NCBI GenBank assembly: GCA_009602735.1
Contig: WELA01009486.1
Location: 86,905-150,904, forward strand
Source of the DNA: Mesotaenium endlicherianum
Taxonomy: Eukaryota > Streptophyta > Zygnematophyceae > Zygnematales > Mesotaeniaceae
DNA: 64,000 nucleotides
Direction: 5' to 3'
In this document: in pieces, positions 23,929 through 35,842 of the stretch
Numbering within the stretch: the stretch's first letter is position 1
Layout of the letters: each line of letters starts with the position of its first letter
Position numbers and translations under genes: made by a program
The notes under the pieces: generated by a model
What the model was told of the DNA's origin: nothing
What the model saw: only the letters and a program-made list of their open reading frames with translations
Database searches by the model: none

Positions 23929-24673
23929 TGAAAGGGGGTAGAGTGCCCTAGTGGAAGTGTAGTAACTCACGTGGAAAGGAACTAGTTGCAATCATACTAG
24001 AGAGTGCAGTGGCATATCACTAACAAAGCTTAGAGAAATGACTTGACATTTTGAGTAGCAAGAAACTGCTCACAAATGAACTAGGATGAAAGGCCTTGTC
24101 ATTACAAACCCGTAGAAATTTACAGAAGTGAAAATTGATAAGAAACAAAGAAGTTATGCCTATTTATAATTATCTGCCTAAGTGCTCCTCTCTAGGAGGA
24201 AGCTACGGATTTTCCTAAATGTTCGTCAAATCGTCCCTTCCAGAATATTCGTGAGTAAGCCAGATCAGTCTAATCTGACGTGTCGGGCCGAATTGACGTC
24301 CACATACATGCATCGACATTACTAGAATATTCTATCTTAGACGCGCTAGGCTAAACCGAAACTTCTAGGTAAATCGACCTAGTCGGCACTCCGCGTCAGC
24401 CGAACTTACGTGAAGGTTCGAGTTCATTCTAACGGGCCAGATCGCTCGACGCTGTCGGTCAATCCGACGGTCGCGCTCACCGCAAATTAAGGACAGTCGT
24501 CAACCGACCTCAAAACTAATTAAACTTCCGAAATCCGTAACTCTCTCAATCCTTGACCATATTCGATGAACTTTATATCAAAATGACCACAAAAATGCAC
24601 TCTATACTACTATACAATCAAATCATACTTTCATGAAACTCAAAAATGCACTTTATAAACCTATGACCTTACA
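23929..24673 (-). repeat. 5' LTR of element C
   Basis: 745 bp; minus strand TGTAAGGTCATAGG at 24673 to CCCCCTTTCA at 23929. The primer-binding site follows immediately. A related LTR start (TGTAAGGTTATG) is seen at 63545. Confidence 0.75.
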
Positions 24674-25569
24674 GCCAGGGAGGCTGGACAGCAGATGTTC
24701 TCTCCCCACTGGTTCCCATGTAAACTGAGAAAGGCTGAGCATGTATCCCAGTACTACCAGCAGCCAACAGACTGGAGGTGGATGACCGTCACAAACAAAA
24801 AGCAGGAGTGTGACCGAGCCCAACCAGACGATTTCCACTATGGCCTACCTCATCTTACTACCTCACATTGCCCCTTGGGACCCGAGGCTGAATGGCTTCC
24901 TGAAAATATGAATGCAGAGACCAAAGAGCACAGAAGCAAGGGGGAGGGACTACTTCTCTAAGGTAAAGCATGTCTTCGTCAAATGGGCGAAGAATGGTGG
25001 CCAGATAGATATCAACAGGCTGAAGGCCAAGCAACCCCCAGCGCGCCCTAAGAAAGGGAGATCAGTAGACTACTCCATGTCTACCAGAGAGCAGGACGAC
25101 TTAGTTCACGAGACTCCTACTCTCTCAGCAGAGGAGGACGAGGGGGATGAGGAAGAAGAACAAGGCAGCGGAGAAGCATCAGGAGCTGGTACTCAGGAGA
25201 CCCAGGGGCAGGCAGGGGCACTTCCTAAGGAACCAAGATCAGGTATATGGAACGTGATCCCCGTCATGGAGGCAATTGGACCCCGCACTCGCTCCCCCAG
25301 CCCACATGCCCAAGCAGGGGAAGAAGCTGATCTGACTGTACTTGGCAGCAGACACAGGCAGAAATCCCCAGAGGACAGGGGTTTCAGAAGAGGGCCACGC
25401 GTGGTGGCCAGAGGTATGTCGGCCTCCCCCTTCGCTCAGGGACATGAACCTCTTGCCAATGTATTTCAGCATCCTACTGGAATGCCTGTCTATGTGGGAA
25501 TTAACACCCAAGTGGGTGAAAAGCAGGCTACCATCCTTCGTTCTCCTCGAGGTCCAACTTTAAAATAAA
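24674..25569 (+). pseudogene. C-terminal half of a family-A aORF, frameshifted
   Basis: It begins inside AREAGQQMFSPHW, collinear with 32536 onward in the fuller copy. It reads through CKLRKAEH and MTVTNKKQECDRAQPDD, then is frameshifted near 24850-24960. It continues in another frame (24912-25568) with the Lys/Pro basic patch, the Asp/Glu-rich run and the GMPVYVGINTQV segment to a stop. Element C interrupts its upstream part. Downstream are the hairpin, polypurine tract and LTR L5. Confidence 0.8.
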
Positions 25570-25783
25570 CGGGGTTTTTTAGAAGGCCACCTGACAGACC
25601 TAGAGGGCTGTCCAGATCTAGGTCCAGATCTCCGTCTCCTGATCCTGAAGCCCCAAGAACAATCGTCTAAGATGACGGGCTGAAAAGGCAGTCAGTGGGG
25701 GAGGCTGGTCAGGTTCAGGTCCCTTAATTAAAACTTTTGCAATTTAATGTTGTGGAGGCGACAACAAGTTAAGTTGGAGGGAT

Positions 25784-26503
25784 TGTAATGAATCAGTATA
25801 TTAGTAAATATAATATTCATTTAAATATAATAGTTATTTCAGTTCAGCATACTAAACTCTAGTTGATAATCAGTCTGCTAGACTTTCTATTTAATATCAG
25901 TTTAATGACTCAGCCGGAAGCAGCAGGCTAAAGTCCACGTAAGTCAGCTAGCTGACACATTCTTTGACAGCCAGCTAACTTCCGTACTCGGTAGCAGCGA
26001 ACTGCCTCGGTATGCATCTAAGTCTGATATGTTAGATGAATGGCCAGATGACATCCCTATAATGGATGGCGATTTGGGATGATGGGAGATGGCGGTGGAT
26101 TTGGTTAATCGAGGTCCTACCAACGTGGTTAACTCCCGGGTAGGCGGTGCCATTGCACTGGCCGTTAAACAGTAAACTTATTCCATGTACATATGGTAGG
26201 CATTGCTCTCGAGTTCGGCATTCAGAAACGAGGCCAACTCTCTTGTACAGCTTACGGAGAGAAACCCGAATCCAAGGCGAAAGGCCATTGATACGCACTG
26301 TCTTCTAACCTTGCTTATGTATGAGTTTACTGATTGCATTATTGATGCTAGTTTACTTGCATTTCACTTACGAGTATTATTCACTGCTAGTGTGTTGTCC
26401 TCTGCTGTTAAATCAATTACCGAAAAATACCATAAAGATTACTTGTTGATATAAAAATCTTCATTAATTGTTAATCGCCTATTTGGTAAGTCAATTCATT
26501 TCA
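25784..26503 (+). repeat. family-A LTR (L5), 3' LTR
   Basis: 720 bp, TGTAATGAATC to CAATTCATTTCA, preceded by the hairpin (one mismatch) and polypurine tract. It is followed not by a primer-binding site but by mid-gag of element E, so it is a 3' LTR whose element inserted into E. Confidence 0.88.
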
Positions 26504-27811
26504 AGGAGGCAGCTGCTATTGCCGCAGTCGCAGCACAGCAGGCGGAGGAGGAGAGAGCCAGATTAGAAGTTGAACGATTAGCAAAGGCTGCTGAAGATAC
26601 AGAAAGGAGGGAAGGACAGCCAGCGGACGAGCGAACATTTGAGGAACGTATGGCATCAAGGGCCAATGTTCTGAACCCACCTCCTGTTGTACAACTAATG
26701 TGCCCCTAGGTCAAATTCGTGACCGGCTGAATGCGGCAGGAATTGCTGCTGCAGGAGCAAGAGGGACTGTTGAGGACACTACTCAGCGAGTCGATGCCAC
26801 TGATACTGTTGCATTTGCTAGACTCCCACCTCAGAATGTGGATCTGTGAGTATTGTTTGTGCAAATGGCAAGCATGTATCAGTCCCAACAGGAGGACAAG
26901 AGAATCATAATGTCTCTGCTGCGAGACAGAGACCAACTGGATTCTCAAACCATTGGTGGTGGTGGCAGAGGGCCTAGTCAGCCCAAGCCTAAACCTCCCC
27001 ACGATTATGATCCTGAGGGGAACAAAAAGTATTCCTCGATTAAGTTTCTCGCGGATGTTGAGCAGTGGCTGGAGAACTACCCAGAACTGCAAGATAACAA
27101 GAAGGTCAGGCACACTGGTGCTCTTCTGAAAGGCAGCGCAGCAGACTGGTGGCTGTATTGGAAAGGAGAGCGTAACAACAACTTGGTGACCCTACTTGGG
27201 TAGAGTTTGTCGAGAAACTGCATGAGAAGTTTGATGTCATCAATCAGCAGGAGAAAGCTATCTATGCAATGATCTCTTTGACATTGAAGCAGACCACTTC
27301 AAGTGAGCTTGCTCAAAAGTTTCAAGAGAACATGATGAAGCAGCCAGACTTGCCAGATCGGTATAGAATAGCATACTTCAGGTATGGCTTGAAGTCCGAA
27401 GTCTCTGGTCATTTTGTTGAAAAGAAGTATGAGAAACTGGCTGACTTGATCCAAGATGCTGATGCCTGGGATCAGCAGCAGTTCAATCACAAGCGCCAGA
27501 GTAATGCTTTGGTGTCTAAGGTTGTCAAAAAGCCCCACGATTCTTACAATACAATTGAAGGAGACCAGGGTGAGGATGATCAGGATGATGAATATGAGTA
27601 TGAGTATAATGCTATGCAGTGTAGAGGGAGAGGTGGTTTCTCTCGAGGCGGCTACAGAAGAGGTGGTGGTAGAACTAAGCCGAGACCAGCCTCAGCAAAA
27701 TCCATTGCCAGCAGACGGGTCACTTCAGAGAGCAGTGTCCAGTCAAGCACCTCCCGAAGGTCGAGAGAAAAGACCAGCCTTTAAACGACAGCAACAGTCA
27801 GTAATCCAGTC
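26504..27811 (+). pseudogene. gag of element E, broken
   Basis: Collinear with gag of B from the Ala-rich region on. Frameshifts near 26700 and 27175 and a small deletion near 27300 split it into 26853-27203 and 27269-27784. The zinc knuckle is damaged (the CYHC part is lost around 27700). The heptamer at 27780-27786 is TTTAAAC, the form used by several viruses for -1 shifting, here in place of TTTAAAA. Confidence 0.8.
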
Positions 27812-30800
27812 TACTCACTGTGAGGATGCTAGAGATAGTGAGTCGTCACTAGCTGCCCTCGTAGCAGGTATTATGGGTCCTGCTGAACTGGATTCACTAT
27901 GCATGCCTGACAACCAGATAAAAGGAGACCATCAACAATATAGATCTCTAGAGAGTGCACACTCTGGATGATCTTGTTCCACCTGATGTCCAACATTTTC
28001 TTGCTAAGTCAGGAGAAAAATGCCAAAGTCAGGAAAAGACAGTCCCCCCTATCCTACTGCATTGCATGATTGCAGGTAGGAAGGTGAGGGCATTTGATGA
28101 CGGAGGGGCGTCACATACTTTTATCCATAAGGACTTAGTTAAGCGGCTAAGGCTGCCTACTGTCACCCAAGGGAATAGAATACTCCTTGGAGATGCCTCA
28201 AGTATCTCGGGAGGAGTTATAACCGAGCCTATTGAGGTCCAATTAGGTTCTGGCATTGCAGTTCTAACTGAAACGCTTACATTTGAGGGACCCAACACTG
28301 GCTTTTATGATCTCGTGCTAGGCAGGTCCTGGCTTAATAGACATCAAGCCGAAGTGTGTTGGAGCAGAGGTACAGTTAAAGTGAGAGGAGCCAGTGATGG
28401 GCAGACTGACTTGGCACCCACCAGTGCTCTTCCTCTTGTCCTGTGTGGATGGCAAATGAAGGAAAAGAAGAGGCTTCCNATTGAAGGAAAAGGAGAGGCT
28501 TCAAGGAGGATGCAAATTGCTGAATGCAATAGAGTTCATCGAAAGCTGGAACCAGAAGGAAGACAGAATGTTCTGTCTGCTGCTAAGAGAGGTACCTCCT
28601 CAACCTGAAGAAGTGGTNTGTTTGAGAAAAAGGTAAGCCCTCCGGCGCACCCTACTGCTGCAAAAATTGTTGCTCAATACACTGATGTTTTTATTATGCC
28701 TCCAGGATGACCTCTTAAAAGGGAAGTGGATGACAGAATTGACCTATTACCTGGGAGTCAGCCACCCTGGCAACGCACTTATGACTTGTCTTATGCGGAG
28801 AGCGAAGAGTTGAAAACACAGATTGCAGAGCTTGAGGAGAATGGTTACATTTCCCCCAGTAAATCACCTTATGGCGCACCCATCCTCTCTGTTAAGAAAA
28901 ATAATGGGAGTATGCGGATGTGCGTTGATTACAGAGCTCTTAACAGAATTACAGTAAAGAACAAGTATGCTTTACCCAGAATTGAGGACTTGCTTGATAC
29001 CCTGTCTGGTGCTAAAGTGTTCAGTTAGATAGATCTCAAGAGTGGTTATCATCAAATCAGAATTGTTGAGGGGGATGAACACAAGACTGCCTACCGCGCA
29101 CGTTGAGGACACTATGAGTTCAACGTGATGCCATTTGGACAAACTAATGCTCTTGGAACCTTCATGGGTGCTATGAATGACATTTTCATACCTTATCTGG
29201 ATAAATTTGTGCAAGTCTTCCTGGATGATATTTTAACTTTCTCTAAAGATGAAGCTCAGGATGCTGAACACTTAAAGACAGTCATGGACACTCTGAGAAG
29301 AAACCGATTGTATACTAAAATGAGCAAGTGTGATTTCTTCAAGGAAAGTATTGAATTTCTAGACCATGTTGTCAGCAAAGAAGGCATCAGTGTGGATCCT
29401 AAGAAGGTCCAGACCATAAAGGACTGGCCTGTACCACAATCTGTCTCCAAAGTTAGATCCTTCCTTAGGTTGGCTAACTACTATAGAAGATTTATGAAGA
29501 ATTATTCTGCAAAGGCCAGTAAACTGACTGACCTTATTAAAAAAAGACATAGGGTATGTGTGGGGGGACGAGCAGCAGGCTGCCTTCCAGACCCTTAAAG
29601 ATGCTCATTGTCATGCCCCAGTACTAGCCGTGTATGACCCCAGCAAACTTGTGCAGGTGGTTACTGATGCTTCTGACTTTGCTATGGGTGCTATTTTGTT
29701 GCAGCCTGCTGACAAAACCACAAAGGATGGTAAGGTAAAGCAAGAGTGGCATCCTGTGTTGTATGAGTCTATGAAATTTAATCCAGCTGAGATTAATTAC
29801 TCAGTGCATGATTAAGAGCCGCTAGCTATCATTCATGTGCTCAAACAATGGAGAGCATACTTACATGGTAAAGCTTTTAAGGTGATTACAGATCATCTAG
29901 CTCTGCCTCACTTTCAGAAGAAGTCCAAGCTGTCGAGGAGGAAGAACCGCTGGAGCCTGATGCTGGAGCTGTTCCAAGTCCAGATCGACTACAAACCAGG
30001 GAAGTTGAATCCTGCTGATGCACTCTCTAGAAGACCTGACTTGCAAGAAAGGAACTTTAGTCAGCATGCTGTAGATAAAGTCCTGTGTGCACTCACTTCA
30101 CTAAAGGTGAAAAAGTCCTTCCTTGAACAACTTAGGAAAGCCTCCTTTTTGACCCAACATTTGAACCCAGCCCCACTACTAATGTGTGTCGTGCTACTGC
30201 ACTCGGGTATAAGCTCAAGGGAGGGGTCTGGGTGACGGAAACCACTTCAGGCAGGCTGAAGCTGGTCATTCCTAATAACTTGGAAATAAGGTTTCTCTTA
30301 CTGAGTCAAGCGCATGACAGTCTTCTGGGTGGACATTTGGGGCAGGCCAAAACTGTTGGCAAACTGGCAAAACATTATCATTGGGAGGGGTTACCCCGGG
30401 AGGTCTTGAAATATGTCAAGTCCTGTGACCAGTGTCAGCGAAATAAGTCTCGGCACACACTACCCGGAGGTCTCTTGCAACCGCTGCCCATCCCAGCTGG
30501 ACGCTGGGAAACTATATCCATGGACTGGGTGGTCTCACTACCAAGAATTGCCAATGGGCATGATTCAATACTGGTAGTCGTGGATAAATGGACATAAATG
30601 GTCATTTTTATCCCCACAACTGTCAAAGTAACTGCACTCGAAACAGCGAGACAACCATGTAGTATGCCAACATGGGCTCCCTTCTAAAATCATCTCAGAG
30701 AGAGACTCAAAATTTACCTCTAAGTTCTGGAGAGCTTTAATGGGGTTAATGGGAGTCAAACAGATGCTCAGCACAGCAAACCACCCTCAGACTGATGGGC

Positions 30801-31473
30801 AGACTGAAAGAACTAACCGAATTCTGCAAAAGGTGCTGAGAGCATATATCAACCAAAAACAAGATAATTGGGATGACCTGTTGCCTCAAATTCAGTTTGC
30901 GGTCAACAGTTCGGTGCACACGTCAACGGGCAAGACTCCTTTTGAACTCAGCCTGGGTAGAGTTCCTAAGTCTCCTTTAGATGTACTGGGGGAGTCTTTA
31001 ACTTGCCCTGAAGGGATTGACAACCCGGTCTCCCTCCAGTTAACTCAGGAGTTTGCTGACACCCTGTCAGAAGTCCAACGAAACCTGCACAAGGCCCAAG
31101 AAAACCAACAAAATACGCTAATGCTCAAAATGCTTACAAATTGAACCTGTCAGCTGAATACAAGGGTCACCCGGTCTTTAATGTCTCCTTTCTGGAACCA
31201 TACATCAAAGGTGATACACTGTTCACAGGTCGGTTACCTGTCCAACCGGGACCGGTCCCCGCTGTCCGGGACGGCAACCCTGTGGAATATGAGGTAGATG
31301 AGATTTTAGACGCTCGCTCGGTCCGTCGATCGTCTAAATATGTCATGAAATACCTCATTCGATGGAAGGGTTACGATGCCTCTGGGGACACTTGGGAATT
31401 TAAGGACCACTTGACCAATGCCAAAGGGGCGTTGAAACGGTTCCACCTCCGGGCCGCTGGAGTCCCTTCATAA
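27812..31473 (+). pseudogene. pol of element E, broken, with chromodomain
   Basis: Protease (27955-28608) has the altered active site [12 protein letters not shown] is in two parts: 28726-29028, and 29125-29598 with [13 protein letters not shown]. RNase H lies in 29558-29815, and integrase pieces in 29837-30597 and 30740-31144, with a small deletion at about 31110 that removes the GPY/F region. The last frame (31141-31473) carries an intact chromodomain, YLIRWKGYDASGDTWEFKDH. Two Ns (28479, 28618) and several stops break the gene. Confidence 0.85.
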
Positions 31474-31495
31474 CTGTCATTTCAGTTGACACGGG

Positions 31496-31545
31496 AAGGT
31501 GACAGGCGGTCCTGTCTCCATTTAAGTTGGAGGGGAAAATATATG
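31496..31545 (+). other. internal copy of a 3'-end/polypurine-like segment
   Basis: Between pol and the aORF, AAGGTGACAGGC followed ~30 bp later by TTTAAGTTGGAGGGGAAAA repeats the two landmarks found after the aORF: AAGGTGACAGGC at 33540 and AAGTTGGAGGGAT before the LTR. The same internal segment is present in B (minus strand, near 15560-15610). Confidence 0.55.
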
Positions 31546-31834
31546 ACAGTTAGTGAGCGAGAGCGATAAAGGGACAGTTACGTGAATCCTAAGTGTCAGC
31601 ATAATGACAAAGGGGACAGCCTGGCCCACATAAAGCACCTTGAGCTGAAGGAAAAAAGGGCCTCGCACAACACTACATCACTTAACTGACCCTAAAACAC
31701 AATCATACGTTTATGTTTAGCGCATTGCAACTACGTCAACTTTTAGCAATCATCCTGTAAGGTAAACAGCAGCGAAGCCACTATACTAAATACTAACATA
31801 CTTCCTGCAATCCCTATGACAAAGGTCCATATCC

Positions 31835-31865
31835 TACTAACTTGTGCCCTGGTTACATGTGCAGG
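31835..31865 (+). promoter_or_regulatory. candidate branch point and 3' splice site before the aORF
   Basis: TACTAAC at 31835-31841 is followed 24 nt later by TGCAG (ending 31864), one base before the aORF ATG. This is an ideal eukaryotic branch point/acceptor arrangement. It is conserved in B on the minus strand (15380-15350). It suggests that the aORF is translated from a spliced subgenomic RNA, as retroviral env is. Confidence 0.6.
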
Positions 31866-33542
31866 ATGGCGCCCACCACACAAAAGGAGGACAGAAAGCG
31901 CAAGGCAGAAGAAGCCAGGAGGACAATGGAGCAATACCGGAAGGAGCTGGCGGCGACGTCCCTCACCAGGAGAGAACAAGAAAGGGTCCGCAGACAACAA
32001 GAGGCGGCAGAAGAGGCACAGAGGAAGAAGGATCAGGAAGCGAAAAACCTCAGGAAAGCAGAGGAGGAGAGACAGAAGAAACAACAAGAAGAAGCGACAG
32101 CGGCAGAGGAGGAAAAAAGGAAAAAGATTGAAGCGGACAGACAGAAGAGCTTGGCCACTTAAAGGTATACTGTGGTGGGTGGCCGAAACTTTGATAACCT
32201 GAAGGAAGCATTGCTGGCAGCCCAGGTGATCAACAGGCTGGAACAGACAACTTTGCTACTGGGGAAAGGGGCTGCAGCACTGGATAGGTACATCGAGACA
32301 CACACTGGTGTGGTCCTCTACGAAGATTATGCCAAGATGGTGGGCTATACAGCGGAGCAGGCCCGGTATCTTGCAGATGATTCAGAGGACAAGCCGGTCC
32401 CCATACCGGGAATAGTGGGAGATCAGAGACTCATCCGGATGGTGAGCATGCGGCCCGATAGCTTTAAGGATACGGTATTCTACCTCACACTCCTGCCAGC
32501 TTACAATGAAGTTGAGAGAAGGAGCTGGGAGTACTTGGCCAGGGAAGCAGGACAGCAGATGTTCTCTCCCCACTGGTTCCCGTGTAAACTGAGGAAGGCT
32601 GAGCACGGACCCCAGTACTACCAGCAGCCAACAGACTGGAGGTGGATGACCGTCACAAATAAGAAGCAGGAGTGTGACCGAGCCCAACCGGATGACTTCC
32701 ACTATGGCCTAGACGGCTATCTCATCCTACCACCTCACATTGCCCCTTGGGACCCCAGGCTGAATGGATGCCTGAGCAATATGAATGCAGAGACCAAGGA
32801 GCATAGGAGGAGGGGAAGAGACTACTTCTCTAAGGGAAAGCATGCCTTTGTCAAATGGGCAAAGAATGCAGGCCGGATAGATATCAGCAGGCTGAAGGCC
32901 AAGCAACCTCCAGCGCGCCCTAAGAAAGGGAGGTCGGTAGACTACTCCATGTCTACTAGGGAGCAGGACGACTTAGTGGACGAGACCCCTACTCTCTCCG
33001 AGGAGGAGGATGAGGAGGATGAGGAAGAAGAACAAGGCAGAGGAGAAGCATCAGCAGCAGGTACTCAGGATACCCAGGGGCGGGCAGGGGCGCCTCCTAA
33101 AGAACCACGACCAGGTATTTGGAATGTGATCCCCGTTATGGCAACGACTGAACCCCGCGCTTGCTCCCCCAGCCCACCTGCCCAAGCAGGGGAAGAAGCT
33201 GATCTGACTGTACTGGGCAGCAGACACAGGCAGAAATCCCCAGAGGACAAGGGTGCCAGAAGAGGGACACGCGGGTGGGCCAGAGATATGCCGGCCTCCT
33301 CCTCCGCTCAGGGGCATGTACCTCTAGCCAATGTAATTCAGCATCCTACCGGAATGCCTGTCTATGTGGGGATCAACACCCAAGTGGTTGAAGAGCAGGC
33401 TACTATCCTTCGTTCTAATCGAGGTCCAACTTTAGAGCAAACAGGGTTCTTTAGAAGGCCAGCTGACAGACCTAGAGGGCTGTCCAGATCTAGGTCCAGA
33501 TCTCCGTCTCCTGACCCTGAAGCCCCAGGAACAACCCCTTAA
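31866..33542 (+). pseudogene. aORF of element E, full length with one stop
   Basis: 558 codons from MAPTTQKEDRKRK. Residues ~4-95 form a highly charged Glu/Lys/Arg/Gln coiled-coil. Codon 99 is TAA (32160-32162) where B reads TAC. A mixed, probably folded region runs from ~100 to 330, followed by a basic Lys/Pro patch (KAKQPPARPKKGRS). Then come an Asp/Glu run (EEEDEEDEEEEQ), a Pro/Ser-rich region and a terminal Arg/Ser repeat (RGLSRSRSRSPSPDPEA). There is no membrane segment, signal peptide, zinc knuckle or enzyme motif that I recognise. It is kept in five places in this window, always 3' of pol or before an LTR, so it belongs to the element. A nuclear or RNA-binding role is a guess from composition. 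Confidence 0.8.
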
Positions 33543-33620
33543 GGTGACAGGCTGAAAAGACAGTCAGTAGGGGAGGCTGGTCAGGGTCAGTTCCTTTCTT
33601 TAAGGCTTTTACAGTTTAAT

Positions 33621-33655
33621 GTTGTCGAGGCGACAACAAGTTAAGTTGGAGGGAT
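33621..33655 (+). promoter_or_regulatory. hairpin plus polypurine tract of element E
   Basis: GTTGTCG-AGG-CGACAAC at 33621-33637, then AAGTTAAGTTGGAGGGAT up to the LTR at 33656. It is identical in layout to 407-441. Confidence 0.7.
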
Positions 33656-34016
33656 TGTAATGAATCAGTATATTAGTAGATATAATATTCATTTAAATAT
33701 AATAGTTAATTAAGTTCAGCCTGCTGAACTTTAGTTAATAGTCAGTCTGCTGGATTTTACATACTTATCATTTTAATGACTCAGCCGAAAGCAGCAGGCT
33801 GAAGTTTATATAAGTCAGCTTGCTGACCCATTCTTTGACAGCCAACTGACTTCCGTACTCGGTAGCAGCGAACTGCCTTGACATACACCTAAGTACGATA
33901 TGCTAGATGAATGGCCAGAGGACATCCCTATGATGGATGGCTATTCGGGATGATGGGAGATGGCGGTGGATTTGGTTAACCGAGGTCCTACCAACGTGGT
34001 TAACTCCCGGGTAGGC
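33656..34016 (+). repeat. family-A 3' LTR of E (L6), left part
   Basis: It starts TGTAATGAATC after the polypurine tract. It is interrupted at GGGTAGGC by five Ns and element D, and resumes at 40702 with TAGGCGGTGCC. Confidence 0.88.
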
Positions 34017-34021
34017 NNNNN

Positions 34022-34524
34022 TGTAGTGATTTGAGTCATTATATATTAGTATGCATATATTTTAATGTTTTCAAATATATTTGGAGTAGTATGGTGTGGA
34101 GTCAAGTGTGAATAGGTACTCTAGTAACTTGGTTCATGTCCTTTGAACCTTCCAAGGCATTTTCGAAGTCAGAGGAAAAACCTAGAAGAACTCCATGTGG
34201 CAAAAGTCAGATGTGCCATTTTTAGGTCAAAAGGACATGTGTACATTATTCTAGAAAGAGGTGGCAAGTTTTGGGATGTGTTGGGTGCCAACACATCAAC
34301 ATACACCTTCCTAGAAATTACTTATGTAGCAAGTATATAAACAAGAGCTAGAACATAGAAAGACATGGGAGAATCACTCTTGTACTTGCCAAAATCCCGA
34401 AATATATTTACTTTCAAGAAGCCATCTTTCTTTCAAGAAGCTACCACTTGTGTTCAAAGATCCTTGTCTTGAATAGATAAAGTATTCTGTTTTACTAAGT
34501 ACTTTATCTATCTGTTTCACTACA
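34022..34524 (+). repeat. 5' LTR of element D
   Basis: 503 bp, TGTAGTGATTTG to CTGTTTCACTACA, with inverted TGTAGTG/CACTACA termini. It is followed by TGGTATCGGAGCT (34526-34538), the primer-binding site. It differs from the 3' LTR at about 18 positions counted by eye (~3.6%). Confidence 0.93.
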
Positions 34525-34561
34525 GTGGTATCGGAGCTAGGCACTTTGGTAGCACAAGAAG

Positions 34562-35842
34562 ATGGCCGATCCTCAAGACCAACAGCAAGCTTTCGAAGGA
34601 AGCCCTTCCTCTCCAAGACACCCTCCTCCAGCGCCGATGGGAGAGCCCACTCAAGAAAATCTGCAACAACAAGAAGCACCACAAGGAGGAGCACACCCTC
34701 CTCCAGCGTCGATGGGAGAGCCTACTCAAGGAAATCTCCAACAACAAGAAGCACCACAAGGAGGAGCACCGTCAAATCCCGTGGCAGCCGCTATAGCAAA
34801 GTTGACCCCACCACAAGGAGTTCCCGCAAATGAGTGGGCAGCCTTCCTAATGACCGTCCACAACCAAGTGGGCTTGGCCACCTATGAAGCAACCGTGCAA
34901 GCGTCAAGAGAAGCTATGGCTGCCATGGTTGCCCCTATTGCGAGCAATGCTCAAAATCCAGCCCCGGCTCAAGCGCCTCCACAAGAGCCAACGAGAGCAA
35001 GGAAACTCATCAAGCCCGGCAAACCCGACACTTTCAACCCCGGGAAAGGTGCCAACCTGAATTTATGGCTCTACCAAGTGGAGACGTACCTCGCATTCCT
35101 TGAAGTACCCGAGGAGGACTACGTTCCCTTTGCCGTTACCTTACTTAGAGGAGCAGCAACATCATGGTGGCGTAACTATCAAGCGGCTATATATCAAGCT
35201 ATGGCGCACCCCATGCTCGGCCAAGAGCCCCCACCATCATATGCAAGATGGGCAGATTTTCGTGAGGCCCTCAAGAAGCAATTCATGCCCATCAATGCGG
35301 AGAAGATTGCCCGAGGAAAGCTCCACCATCTCAAGCAAACGACGTCCGTTCAAGAGTATACATCCAGATTTCACGCCCTCACTCTTGAGATCCCCAACAT
35401 GTCTCTCGAGGAGAAGATTGACCGCTACATCTTTGGCCTCAAACCCAAGGTGGCAAAGGAAGTGGAGTTACGCGACTTGACGGACTTCTCAAAGATCATT
35501 GAAGTGGCCCAAAAGGTGGATACCTTGGATTTCAAGCACTCCGTGCCTTCATCTTCACGGGTACCGACGACGCGGGTGTACGCAGCCCCTTCCACATCCG
35601 AATCTGGACCCACACCCATGGAAATCGGAGTTATTAAAAGGGACCCCGCGGCTGCCCGGAAGAGTGGAAGACCCTCCAATGACACTTATGATGCAAGAAA
35701 CCAGCAAGGAGTGAAAGCAAGACTCTCCCCGGCTGAAAAAGAAGCTCTCATGACGGCTGGACTATGCTTTTATTGCAAGGAAAAGGGCCATCGTGCACTT
35801 TCATGCCCCAAAAAGTTGTCAAAAAACGGACAGCGCCGGTAG
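34562..35842 (+). CDS. Gag polyprotein of element D
   Basis: 426 codons starting [13 protein letters not shown], 24 bp after the primer-binding site. The N-terminus holds two copies of a Pro/Gln/Glu-rich repeat (residues ~18-66, [20 protein letters not shown]). The capsid core is at ~150-300 ([24 protein letters not shown]-type helix region) and a zinc knuckle [14 protein letters not shown] lies near the end. The slippery A AAA AAC at 35821-35827 is six codons before the stop. Confidence 0.92.
   Translation: MADPQDQQQAFEGSPSSPRHPPPAPMGEPTQENLQQQEAPQGGAHPPPASMGEPTQGNLQQQEAPQGGAPSNPVAAAIAKLTPPQGVPANEWAAFLMTVHNQVGLATYEATVQASREAMAAMVAPIASNAQNPAPAQAPPQEPTRARKLIKPGKPDTFNPGKGANLNLWLYQVETYLAFLEVPEEDYVPFAVTLLRGAATSWWRNYQAAIYQAMAHPMLGQEPPPSYARWADFREALKKQFMPINAEKIARGKLHHLKQTTSVQEYTSRFHALTLEIPNMSLEEKIDRYIFGLKPKVAKEVELRDLTDFSKIIEVAQKVDTLDFKHSVPSSSRVPTTRVYAAPSTSESGPTPMEIGVIKRDPAAARKSGRPSNDTYDARNQQGVKARLSPAEKEALMTAGLCFYCKEKGHRALSCPKKLSKNGQRR

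Larger units (their letters stand above)
21635..24673 (-). mobile_element. Ty3/Gypsy element C, 3'-truncated
   Basis: Minus-strand order: 5' LTR (24673-23929), primer-binding site TGGTATCGCAGCG (23926-23914), gag (from 23891), protease and the first part of RT, then the L4 end of element B at 21634. The 5' LTR abuts family-A aORF sequence (24674 onward), so C itself lies within an aORF. RNase H, integrase and the 3' LTR are not here. Confidence 0.85.
26504..33655 (+). mobile_element. Ty3/Gypsy family-A element E, decayed
   Basis: It starts in the Ala-rich part of gag (5' LTR and first ~55 gag codons absent). It runs through gag, a broken pol with chromodomain, a ~390 bp spacer, the longest aORF copy, hairpin and polypurine tract, to its 3' LTR (L6). 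Ns at 28479 and 28618 sit in local duplications and point to assembly trouble. Confidence 0.88.

Noticed and set aside
31866-33542. Reading the extra ORF as a retroviral envelope gene
   Set aside because: It is in the env position, but there is no signal peptide, no transmembrane helix, no cysteine-rich ectodomain and no furin-like site; the protein is hydrophilic throughout.
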